7,740 nucleotides of DNA from JAXDBV01 sp034678415 (lineage in GTDB: Bacteria; Bacteroidota; Bacteroidia; Bacteroidales; VadinHA17), in the NCBI GenBank assembly GCA_034678415.1, contig JAXDBV010000318.1, forward strand, positions 1-7,740, written 5' to 3'. The notes beneath the pieces are model-generated. The model was not told the origin of the DNA and did not search any database. It was given only the letters and a program-made list of their open reading frames with translations. Shown here piece after piece: positions 1-6,496 of the stretch. The translations under genes and the position numbers were made by a program. Position 1 is the stretch's first letter. Each line of letters begins with the position of its first letter.

Positions 1-289
1 AGGTGGTAACCATGTTCTTTTTACACCTGATGCAGGTTTCCGCCACCACGATGTGGTGAACATAGGGCAACAGGCTGACCACCATATCATGCGATGATAC
101 CATTTCTTGCAACTTATCCGTATCATCGACGGTCCAGGCTACCGCCAAACCGTTCCGGTAACCTTTGATCATCTCATCGGCCCTGGACCGTGTGCGCGAG
201 GCAACGGTTACAGATATGCCGCGTTCCAGCAGGTATTCAACCATGGGCCTGGCTACCAGGCCTGCACCAAGTATTAAAACCTTTTTCAT
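1..289 (-). CDS. Saccharopine dehydrogenase-like NAD(P)-binding protein, N-terminal part (runs off left edge)
   Basis: Ninety-six codons plus one base are visible, read from an ATG at 289 down to 1. The protein starts MKKVLILGAGLVARPMVEYL, a Rossmann beta-alpha-beta with the dinucleotide-binding GxGxxA/G-type glycine pattern (residues 8-13). It is followed by the second strand ending in VASRT (29-33). Around residues 67-96 is the block SSHDMVVSLLPYVHHIVVAETCI and then a VTT motif. Known LYS9-type saccharopine dehydrogenases (NADP+, L-glutamate-forming) carry the matching D-x-V-I-S-L-I-P-Y-x-x-H and VTTSY motifs. That family interconverts saccharopine with aminoadipate semialdehyde plus glutamate in the cytoplasm. 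Full-length members are roughly 400-450 residues, so about three quarters is missing. I infer the enzyme family with good confidence. The exact substrate is less sure, because bacterial relatives include carboxynorspermidine dehydrogenase. It is on the same strand as the sus-like operon but separated from it by a strong terminator, so it probably has its own promoter in the AT-rich spacer. Confidence 0.88.
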   Translation of the reverse strand, partial: MKKVLILGAGLVARPMVEYLLERGISVTVASRTRSRADEMIKGYRNGLAVAWTVDDTDKLQEMVSSHDMVVSLLPYVHHIVVAETCIRCKKNMVTT

Positions 290-464
290 AACGTACAGAG
301 CTAACCTGGAATGATCATCTAAATTAGGATTATTTTCCAGCAGGGAAAACTATTTTCATGTGCTCATTAAATATTATAAAACATATTTATAATATTAAAT
401 CAAAAATTAATAATATTTATATATAAATAAATAATATTAATATTCCATTAAAATATATTAAATT
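290..464. other. AT-rich intergenic spacer, likely promoter region of the saccharopine dehydrogenase-like gene
   Basis: This 175-bp gap holds no credible gene. From about 347 to 464 it is almost entirely A and T, in sharp contrast with the balanced composition of the flanking genes. Because a terminator lies just upstream on the minus strand (504 to 465), the gene at 289 should be transcribed from within this gap. I found no exact Bacteroidota -7 box (TAnnTTTG) on the minus strand. The nearest is a TA-ATT-TTTG arrangement at 409-401 with one extra spacer base, which is only suggestive. Confidence 0.5.
370..396. repeat. Perfect 11-bp inverted repeat in the AT-rich spacer
   Basis: AATATTATAAA (370-380) and TTTATAATATT (386-396) are exact reverse complements around a 5-nt spacer ACATA. 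A second, spacerless 16-nt palindrome, TATTTATATATAAATA, lies close by at 414-429. Both sit upstream of the gene starting at 289 and could be a protein-binding site or a DNA-curvature/melting element. Sequence made almost only of A and T produces palindromes by chance, so function is uncertain. Confidence 0.35.
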
Positions 465-504
465 AAAAAAGGCTGTCTCACTGATTTGTGAGACAGCCTT
501 TTTT
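465..504 (-). terminator. Strong intrinsic terminator of the sus-like operon (bidirectional geometry)
   Basis: GGCTGTCTCA (471-480) pairs perfectly with TGAGACAGCC (489-498). Six flanking A:T pairs (465-470 with 499-504) extend the stem to 16 bp around an 8-nt loop, CTGATTTG, whose ends can add one more pair. On the minus strand the stem ends in a run of six T, starting 20 nt after the stop codon of the lipoprotein gene at 525. This is the expected end of the operon transcript. The symmetric A and T runs would allow termination on the plus strand too, but no plus-strand gene reads into it. Confidence 0.9.
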
Positions 505-524
505 ATGTTAATGGTAAGCGGGAT

Positions 525-1382
525 TTATTTATTTTTTGTCCATGTGGTGTTGAATACATCCCATGCTCCGGCATACTGGCCTTCGGTGATTTTGTGTCCC
601 CAGAGGTCCACGTGGATTCCACCCCCGGTGGTAAGTTCGCCCACCAGCGGTTCATCTTCGATGAAGTTCAGGTCGGGGGTACCTTTAAATACAACTGTGG
701 GGCCTGCGCCATAGCAGTCGCCCAGGCTTTGTCCGGGAGCGAGGGTGATCGTCATGTTGTCGAGATCAAATGACGCCACGATGGTTTCTGCATCGGATGT
801 ACCCACACCGCTGAGTTCCAGTTTTGTCGGATCACCGCTGACAGGGGAGGTGGTTACCGTCCACGTTTCATCCCATACCCCGGGATTACCGTAGCTGGCC
901 GCATTGACCGTATAGGTTCCGATCCAGTCTTTCAGCGGGTGCTCATCATCCACAATAGTAACCAGCACTTCATTCTGAACGGCAATTTCATATCCTTCGC
1001 TGTTCGATGCGATCGTAACTTTGAAGGATTTGTTGCCCGTGAACAGGTCATTATTCACCGGTGTGATGGTAATATTATTGATACCGACGGCTGCTTCGAC
1101 CTGTTTTGATGAGATGGTGAAATCGGTATTCTCGGCAGCGGGATTATCCAGCCCTTCTGTCGAAAATTCCAGTGTTACTGTTGTGGGTTTTGCATTGGAT
1201 GGAGCGCCCAGGTACAAGGGAATACTGCCACTGCTGTTTTCGGGAATAAGGACCGAGCCGGTATTAAAACCGACAAGATTCATGGAAGCATCAAATATGA
1301 TGATATCTTTTTCACAACCGGTGAATATGATGACAGCAACGAGGAGTGCTGATCTGAGGAATAGATTTTTCATTGTTTTCAT
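525..1382 (-). CDS. Calx-beta-like domain lipoprotein, third gene of the SusCD-like operon
   Basis: The product is 285 residues and begins with a lipoprotein signal: Lys-rich start, hydrophobic stretch 8-20, and F-T-G-C with the lipidated cysteine at 23. The next residues, EKD, are acidic/lysine-rich, as in Bacteroidota surface-export signals. Residues about 37-147 look like one Calx-beta-type beta-sandwich: an IPENSSG segment near 46-52, beta strands, then a closing VTIVDDE (141-147). Residues about 150-285 form a second beta-rich region (DWIGTYTVNA at 152-161, Trp/Gly-rich C-terminus) that I cannot assign to a named family. The start lies 9 nt after the susD-like stop, so the gene is co-transcribed. 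A second Met at codon 4 is possible, but the upstream ATG keeps the Lys-rich n-region. By position it is comparable to SusE-like surface-binding lipoproteins that help capture the ligand, though no sequence similarity to SusE is claimed. No catalytic motif was recognised. The ligand is unknown. Confidence 0.85.
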   Translation of the reverse strand: MKTMKNLFLRSALLVAVIIFTGCEKDIIIFDASMNLVGFNTGSVLIPENSSGSIPLYLGAPSNAKPTTVTLEFSTEGLDNPAAENTDFTISSKQVEAAVGINNITITPVNNDLFTGNKSFKVTIASNSEGYEIAVQNEVLVTIVDDEHPLKDWIGTYTVNAASYGNPGVWDETWTVTTSPVSGDPTKLELSGVGTSDAETIVASFDLDNMTITLAPGQSLGDCYGAGPTVVFKGTPDLNFIEDEPLVGELTTGGGIHVDLWGHKITEGQYAGAWDVFNTTWTKNK

Positions 1383-1391
1383 ATTTTCAGG

Positions 1392-2840
1392 TTAGTAACC
1401 GGGATTCTGTTCCATATTCTCATTAGCATCCATTTCTCCCAGGGGAATAGGCAGTGCCCAGAGGTAATTTTGTATGGCTGATCCGCCCGGCACGAAAGGG
1501 ATATCCTCATTACTGGCGCCGTCATAGTCGGTACGGTCGAGCGATCGCCCTGTGCGTGACAGGTCGAACAGTTCGTTTCCTTCAAAGCACAGTTCACGTC
1601 GGCGTTCATTATAGATATCCTGTAATGTGACGGTTGCGGCATTTCCCAGTCCGCGGTGCGTGCGAATCATGTTATAATCATCCAGGGCGGTGTTGGGTGT
1701 GGCGCCGTTGAGGCACGCTTCGGCACGGATGAGGTATATTTCTGAAAGCCTCAGCACGGGTACATTGAACTCCCTGCGAGGTACCTTACCCAGCCTGCCG
1801 GGATATTTCAGTGTCCAGAAATTTCCAGGATAGTTGGCCGGTTCCTGGAACAGGTCTGCCCTCACATCCGCAGGATCGTAGAGTACCAGCAGGTCTTGTG
1901 ACGTAGCAATATCGCCATATCCTTCAGGATCGACCTCGTAGGAGATGGCATCCCAGTAGCCGTGATCGGTATTTCCTTCCGAGCCGTCAACCTGGAAAAT
2001 GATTTCATCGCCGGCCCCTCCGCTGCCCCAGTACCCGCCTTGATCCCAGGTAGTATAGTCGGCAGCATCGAACAGGGTAAAGGGTCCGTTATTGATCACA
2101 TCGGTGGCATACTGGGCTGCGAGAGACCATTCCTCCATATAAAGATATACCTTAGACAGGAGTGCTTTGGCACTCCAGCGTGTGGCATATGCTCCATCAG
2201 TGCTTCTTGGATTCTCTTCCGCCAGCAGTGCGATAGCATCCTCCAGGTCAGACACTACCTGTTCATATACTTCACCAACGGTGTTTCTTGCGGGATACCC
2301 GTTTTCCGTCACCAGCACCACAGGCACTCCCAAATTATCCGTGCCTGCCGAATAGGGGAGCGCATAGTATCTCACAAGATCCCAGTGTGTGAGAGCCCTC
2401 ATGTACAGGTTCTCCCCTTTCAGCTGATCCAGCTGTTCCTGTGTGATTCCTTGCTGGGAAAACCCGCCGTCAATCGTGTTTATCACATTGTTCGCCCGGG
2501 CAATGGTTGCATAGGCATCGTTCCATAATACAAGAGTATTGGAAGGTGTATTGATCCAGAAATATTCATTGAAATATCGACCTGAACTGACCGGGCCGAT
2601 CTTGGCATTGCCGCCTTTCAGGTCAGCATAGATTAGGAAATCTTCCCCGTACCAGGTGGGTCCGCAAAGTTTCCCGTATGTTGCGGTTGTCGCGTTATAC
2701 AGTCCTTCATAGGATGACAGTGTCAGCTCGTTGGACTGGGATAACCGCGGAAATTCTTCCAGGAAGCTGTCACTGCAGGCAGCCAGAAAGAAGAACGGAA
2801 TGATGAAGGCCAACAGCCTGCATTTATTTTTTGTTTTCAT
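1392..2840 (-). CDS. SusD/RagB-family outer-membrane nutrient-binding lipoprotein
   Basis: The 482-residue product matches the usual size of the SusD/RagB family. It has a lipoprotein signal ending L-A-A-C (19-22, Cys22 lipidated), followed by SDSFLEE, the usual acidic start of surface-exposed Bacteroidota lipoproteins. The N-terminal helical part includes an ARANNVINTI helix (114-123). The region LYMRALTHWDLVRYYALPY (145-163) and RWSAKALLSKVYLY (221-234) are typical TPR-like SusD helices. The C-terminal RagB/SusD domain has VLRLSEIYLIRAEA (362-375), NERRRELCFEGNELFDLSRTG (411-431) and the hallmark ending LPIPLGEMDANENMEQNPGY (463-482). In the known family the protein sits as a lid on the SusC barrel and delivers ligand to it. 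The gene starts 19 nt after the susC-like stop and is followed 9 nt later by the Calx-beta lipoprotein gene. No glycan-specific residues can be read with confidence. Confidence 0.96.
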   Translation of the reverse strand: MKTKNKCRLLAFIIPFFFLAACSDSFLEEFPRLSQSNELTLSSYEGLYNATTATYGKLCGPTWYGEDFLIYADLKGGNAKIGPVSSGRYFNEYFWINTPSNTLVLWNDAYATIARANNVINTIDGGFSQQGITQEQLDQLKGENLYMRALTHWDLVRYYALPYSAGTDNLGVPVVLVTENGYPARNTVGEVYEQVVSDLEDAIALLAEENPRSTDGAYATRWSAKALLSKVYLYMEEWSLAAQYATDVINNGPFTLFDAADYTTWDQGGYWGSGGAGDEIIFQVDGSEGNTDHGYWDAISYEVDPEGYGDIATSQDLLVLYDPADVRADLFQEPANYPGNFWTLKYPGRLGKVPRREFNVPVLRLSEIYLIRAEACLNGATPNTALDDYNMIRTHRGLGNAATVTLQDIYNERRRELCFEGNELFDLSRTGRSLDRTDYDGASNEDIPFVPGGSAIQNYLWALPIPLGEMDANENMEQNPGY

Positions 2841-2859
2841 AACGATCCATTATTTTTTG

Positions 2860-5841
2860 TTAAAATGACAATTCAATACCACCGACAAACTTTTTCGTCA
2901 ACGGGTAAATACCGAATCCTGTTCCATCCACTCCTCTCTCGGGATCCCAGTAATCGACGTTATGGAAAGTATACAGGTTCACAGCGCTTATATATACCCT
3001 CAGGTTATCGAGCTTCATTTTGTTGATCACACTTCGTGGCAGGGTATATGCCAGGGTGATATTTTTAATCCTGAGGTAATCACCGTCAAACATCCAGCGG
3101 GTGCTGCGATAGCCATAGGAGCTGGTGGCATTATCGGCGATGGGTTTGGGATTGCGTGATATATCCCCCGGTGCTTTCCAGTAGTCCCATGCCGTATTGG
3201 CCTGGTTGGCCTGCCACAGGTTGCCGTCACCGTTGACATATCGTTGTTCTTCAATAAGCACCTGATGTCCGGTTTTAAATTCGAGGCTGGCATCCAGCTG
3301 AACGCCTTTCCAGGAGAAGGAAGGCAGAATCCCTCCGGTGAACTTGGGCTCCGGGGTGCCGGCGATATAGCGTTTTGCTTGCGAGTACTGGTTGGTCAGT
3401 TCCCCGTTTGCATTCCTCCACAGGGCTTCACCGTTGGCAGGGTTAACCCCGGCATAGTCGTACAGGTAGTAACTGTAGAGGTGCTCTCCCACCTTGTGAA
3501 GAATACGGTTATTATCGGGGTTGATAAACTGTTCGTCTTTACCCAGATCTAAGATCTCACTGTTATTATGGGCAAGGTTAAAACCGAGGTCGAATTTCAG
3601 GTTCTGTGTATTCACGGCTTTCCAGTTCAGTAACAGCTCAAAACCGGTGTTTTTGACTTTGCCGATATTCATTTTTATATCGGTGAAACCTGATGTCCTG
3701 GACAAGGGATAATCGAGCAGCATATCGGTGGTTACACGGTCATAGAAATCGACGGATCCGGTGAAACGGTTGAAGAGGGCGAAATCAGCGCCGATATTGT
3801 ATTCGGCATTGTCTTCCCATCCCAGGTCAGGATTGGCCGGCTGCTCGGGAGCAAATCCGGTAAAACCGTTATATTGAATGCTTCCGTACAATCCATACTG
3901 TTCGTAGTTACCGATATTGTAGTTACCGCTCAGGCCATAGCTGGCCCGTATCTTGAGCTGGTTGATGAAATCAAGGTTCTGTGCAAAGCCTTCATTGTGA
4001 AGGTTCCATGAAAGACCCAGCGACCAGAAGGTGCCCCAGCGGGTATCCCTGCCGAAACGGGACGAACCGTCAGTCCTGATACTGCCCTGCAGGTAATACC
4101 TGTTATCATAATTATAATACAGGATACCGAAATAGGATAACAGACTGAATGCATTTTCAGCGTAATCAATATCGTCGTCATCCGATGTGGAAGTTGTCGG
4201 GAAGGGGATGTTGGGATCCACATCAGGAGATGAGAGCTCAAACAGGTTGTCGTCATACTTGGTGGCTTCCTGGCCGCCCAGGAACTGAAAATTATGAGCC
4301 CCAAAGGATTTATTATAGGTCAGGGTATTGGAGGTGGTCATCTGTGTGTACTTGGACCGTGATGACTGCAGGGTGCCGAGCGTGGTTCCCCAATTGGAAC
4401 GCGGGTCCCAGTAATTCCTTCCCTCGCCATCCGTGAGTTCATAGCTGTTGTTAGTTTTAAATGTCAGGTCCTTCAGTAACTCCATCTCCAGGTATAAGGT
4501 GCCGAAGAAACGGTTTTGTTTTTCCCACTGATCATCGTAAGCGGCAGTAGCCCTCGGATTTGTATTGAAGTTCACCGGCAGGATCAGGTTATAGGATCCG
4601 TCCTCATTCTTGTTCCTGTCGAAGGGTGAAAGGATCATTAGTGAGAACAGGGGATTGACCATGTACAGATCCTGCATGGCGACGTCGTTCATCATGGAAT
4701 GGGATGCATTGATGCGGGTTCCCATTTTGAGCCATTTATTGATTTTATAATCAATATTGGTACGGGCCTGAAAACGTTCGTAGTCGATGCCGTAAAAGGT
4801 CCCTTCGTTCTTTTCATAAGAACCCGAAAAGTAATGATTGATTTTTTCTGTGCCCCCTTCCACACTGAGTTCCGCGTTGTAAATTTTCCCTGTACGTGTC
4901 AGCACATCGAACCAGTCGGTGGTAACCGAGTCACGGAGGGAAAGCGGATAATAGTATCGTGGGTTGGACGGATCATCCGGGTTTCTTCCTGCGTTGGTCA
5001 CGGCATCCCTGGCCCATTGCAGGTATTGGGTGGAAGATAATGGGCCGTAATCATTATCGTTTGCGAGCCTGTCAAAGCCTGAGCTAACCCGGACGTTTAC
5101 TTTCGATTCGCCGCTCTGTCCTGATTTGGTGGTGATCAGGATCACCCCGTTGGCAGCACGTGAACCATAGATAGATGCGGCAGCCGCATCTTTCAGCACA
5201 GAGATGGATTCAATATCATTGGGGTTGAGAGCTGCAAGGGTGTTGCTTGTGTTGGTATAAATACTCTGGTCCCCTTCCATCACCGGTATACCGTCAATGA
5301 CATAGAGGGGTTCCGTACCCGCGAGAATAGAACTGATCCCGCGTATACGAACCTCACTGTTACTGCCGGGCTGGCCGGTGGTGGCTGACACGACGACTCC
5401 TGCCACCTTGCCCGCAAGCATCTTGTCAACGCTTGTTTCCGGTATATCCTGGAGATCGGCGTTATTCACAACAGCCACAGAACCGGTTTTAGCTTCCTTT
5501 TTCTGTATCCCGTAAGCCACTACCACCACCTCTTCAATTCCCAGCACATCAGGATCCATGATTATGTCGATGGTGGTACGTCCAGCTATTTCAACCTCAA
5601 CCGTTTTCATACCCACGTATGAAAATAACAGCGTGTTTGCACCAGCCGGTACAGATATGGAATAATTTCCATCAATGTCGGTCAGTGTACCCAGGGTTGT
5701 GCCCTTAACCACGACAGAAGTGCCAATCAGTGGCAATCCGTCGGTGCTGGCGGTAACCTTTCCGGATACCGCCGTCTGCTGGGCATTCAGCATGGGTGCT
5801 CCAACCAACGTCAATAAAAAGAAATAGAGAATTCTTTTCAT
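2860..5841 (-). CDS. SusC/RagA-family TonB-dependent outer-membrane transporter
   Basis: The 993-residue product is of normal size for the family. A Sec signal peptide ends at about LNA|QQ (20/21). Residues 24-100 are a carboxypeptidase-regulatory-like beta-sandwich (VSGKVTAS, TDIDGNYSISV, LLFSYVGM). Next come the SusC-type TonB-box region EEVVVVAYG (103-111) and the plug (about 113-241). The plug shows SVDKMLAGKVAGV, VRIRGISSI, PLYVIDGIPV and SVLKDAAAASIYGSRAANGV, all SusC signatures. The remainder is a beta-barrel ending FVGGIELSF with the C-terminal Phe used as a BAM signal. There is no N-terminal STN domain, which argues against direct anti-sigma/ECF signalling through this receptor. It imports a ligand across the outer membrane using TonB-ExbBD energy, together with the SusD-like partner encoded 19 nt downstream. 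It is the first gene of the operon. There is no Shine-Dalgarno upstream, only an A-rich stretch, which is normal for this phylum. The substrate (glycan, peptide or other) cannot be inferred. Confidence 0.97.
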   Translation of the reverse strand: MKRILYFFLLTLVGAPMLNAQQTAVSGKVTASTDGLPLIGTSVVVKGTTLGTLTDIDGNYSISVPAGANTLLFSYVGMKTVEVEIAGRTTIDIIMDPDVLGIEEVVVVAYGIQKKEAKTGSVAVVNNADLQDIPETSVDKMLAGKVAGVVVSATTGQPGSNSEVRIRGISSILAGTEPLYVIDGIPVMEGDQSIYTNTSNTLAALNPNDIESISVLKDAAAASIYGSRAANGVILITTKSGQSGESKVNVRVSSGFDRLANDNDYGPLSSTQYLQWARDAVTNAGRNPDDPSNPRYYYPLSLRDSVTTDWFDVLTRTGKIYNAELSVEGGTEKINHYFSGSYEKNEGTFYGIDYERFQARTNIDYKINKWLKMGTRINASHSMMNDVAMQDLYMVNPLFSLMILSPFDRNKNEDGSYNLILPVNFNTNPRATAAYDDQWEKQNRFFGTLYLEMELLKDLTFKTNNSYELTDGEGRNYWDPRSNWGTTLGTLQSSRSKYTQMTTSNTLTYNKSFGAHNFQFLGGQEATKYDDNLFELSSPDVDPNIPFPTTSTSDDDDIDYAENAFSLLSYFGILYYNYDNRYYLQGSIRTDGSSRFGRDTRWGTFWSLGLSWNLHNEGFAQNLDFINQLKIRASYGLSGNYNIGNYEQYGLYGSIQYNGFTGFAPEQPANPDLGWEDNAEYNIGADFALFNRFTGSVDFYDRVTTDMLLDYPLSRTSGFTDIKMNIGKVKNTGFELLLNWKAVNTQNLKFDLGFNLAHNNSEILDLGKDEQFINPDNNRILHKVGEHLYSYYLYDYAGVNPANGEALWRNANGELTNQYSQAKRYIAGTPEPKFTGGILPSFSWKGVQLDASLEFKTGHQVLIEEQRYVNGDGNLWQANQANTAWDYWKAPGDISRNPKPIADNATSSYGYRSTRWMFDGDYLRIKNITLAYTLPRSVINKMKLDNLRVYISAVNLYTFHNVDYWDPERGVDGTGFGIYPLTKKFVGGIELSF

Positions 5842-5904
5842 AGGTCTGATTTTTAGTGTTTAATTAGAAATGTTGGGTGCTGAAAAACTGTATAACTGAC
5901 AGGC

Positions 5905-5949
5905 AAAAAGAAAGCAGGAATTCCCGGGCTAAGGCCTTGGAATTCCTGC
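5905..5949 (-). terminator. Hairpin plus T-rich tract upstream of the susC-like gene: terminator or attenuator
   Basis: GCAGGAATTCC (5914-5924) and GGAATTCCTGC (5939-5949) form a perfect 11-bp stem. The 14-nt interior can itself close by a short GGC/GCC stem (5927-5929 with 5934-5936). Read on the minus strand, the stem is followed directly by TTTCTTTTT (5913-5905), the geometry of an intrinsic terminator. It ends about 64 nt before the susC-like ATG. It could end a small RNA transcribed on the minus strand, or act as an attenuator in the operon's leader. The stem also contains EcoRI-type palindromes (GAATTC), which are incidental. Confidence 0.6.
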
Positions 5950-5950
5950 C

Positions 5951-6124
5951 GACATTCAATCATGATCTCACCCTCTGGTAGCTGAGGAAGAATTAATTGG
6001 TGTTCAGCTGAGAAGGTTTCAGTATAATTTCACTTAACTATTGGTTTTTCGTGAAAAGATGTGTATGTTTACATGTGATAACTCTTCCTCTCTACTTGTT
6101 GTTGTGAAGAAGATGTTGAATGTC
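5951..6124. ncRNA. Candidate structured RNA with rod-like fold (6S-like?), strand undecided
   Basis: The ends pair: GACATTCAA (5951-5959) with TTGAATGTC (6116-6124). This continues, after a bulged T at 5960, with CAT/ATG (5961-5963 with 6113-6115). Further in are TCAC/GTGA (5968-5971 with 6104-6107), GTAG/CTAC (5978-5981 with 6092-6095) and the 8-bp GAGGAAGA/TCTTCCTC (5984-5991 with 6083-6090). All are collinear, giving about 28 bp interrupted by internal loops. The apical part holds small hairpins such as TTTCAC/GTGAAA (6028-6033 with 6051-6056). A closing stem, a large asymmetric internal loop (5972-5977 against 6096-6103) and a long apical arm resemble the 6S RNA architecture, and a 6S-Flavo family is known in this phylum. 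That link is inference from shape only. Terminator-like hairpins flank both sides, so either strand could be the transcript. It could instead be a structured leader of the susC operon. Confidence 0.4.
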
Positions 6125-6160
6125 TAATCCCCGGCTCCCCACAGCCGGGGATTATCTTTT
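6125..6160 (+). terminator. GC-rich hairpin with T-rich tail, probable plus-strand terminator
   Basis: A 12-bp perfect stem, TAATCCCCGGCT (6125-6136) with AGCCGGGGATTA (6143-6154), closes a 6-nt loop CCCCAC. On the plus strand it is followed by TCTTTT and further T-rich sequence. On the minus strand there is no T tract after it. It lies about 340 bp upstream of mutS with no annotated plus-strand gene before it. It would therefore end a plus-strand small RNA covering the paired segment 5951-6124, or otherwise be a 5' element of a minus-strand RNA. Confidence 0.55.
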
Positions 6161-6375
6161 ACCTTTCCTTATAATTTTAAAGAACCTTTTTATACTATTT
6201 CCCTTTACCATATACTATGCCAAAAGGGGTAATATATTATAAATCAACATAATATATTTTGTATTGCATTTATACAGTCCGTTGTTTTTTGTACAGAAAT
6301 AAGGCACTTCCTGTACGAATCCGAACAAAAACGGAAACAAATCATCCTGTTAATAAGTCATGTACAAATGTGTTT

Positions 6376-6404
6376 TTCAGGGAGAATTATAGTTGTTAAT
6401 TTTG
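6376..6404 (+). promoter_or_regulatory. Candidate promoter of mutS (Bacteroidota -7 box)
   Basis: TAATTTTG at 6397-6404 matches the Bacteroidota -7 consensus TAnnTTTG exactly. An 18-nt spacer separates it from TTC at 6376-6378, one base off the TTG of the -33 element. Transcription would begin a few bases after 6404, leaving a 5' leader of roughly 50-90 nt depending on the mutS start codon. The -33 element is weak, so this is a reasonable but unproven site. Confidence 0.5.
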
Positions 6405-6496
6405 TTTTTACCTGAAAAAAGATAGTTTTCAACCGCTCTCTGTACTAAACTGATGGTATTCTGGTAAAAGAAATTACATATGTTGACACACCCTTG

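Larger units (their letters stand above)
5842..6496. other. Divergent intergenic region between the sus-like operon and mutS
   Basis: About 650 bp separate two divergent genes, so both promoters should lie here. No protein gene of usual size is present. The part at 5905-6160 contains two hairpins with a self-complementary segment between them, annotated separately. From 6155 to about 6410 the sequence is AT-rich with long T and A runs and no hairpin I would support. The 5842-5904 part is the immediate leader of the susC-like gene. I found no exact TAnnTTTG box on the minus strand in this region, so the operon promoter is not located. Confidence 0.6.

Noticed and set aside
1962..2528. Plus-strand open frame of 188 codons within the susD-like gene
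   Set aside because: It is a shadow of the well-conserved SusD/RagB coding sequence, with no start signal or family resemblance.
3930..4304. Minus-strand open frame of 124 codons in another frame of the susC-like gene
   Set aside because: It overlaps the beta-barrel coding region entirely on the same strand in a different frame, with low-complexity, non-domain translation.
5174..5190. Perfect 8-bp inverted repeat GATGCGGC/GCCGCATC with a 1-nt spacer
   Set aside because: It falls in the codons for the conserved DAAAAS segment of the SusC plug. The alternating alanine codons create the palindrome, and the spacer is too short for an RNA hairpin loop.
5842..6496. Possible insertion-sequence remnant or attachment site in the divergent spacer
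   Set aside because: The inverted repeats pair as RNA-like hairpins with T tracts. There is no transposase fragment, no target-site duplication and no tRNA end.
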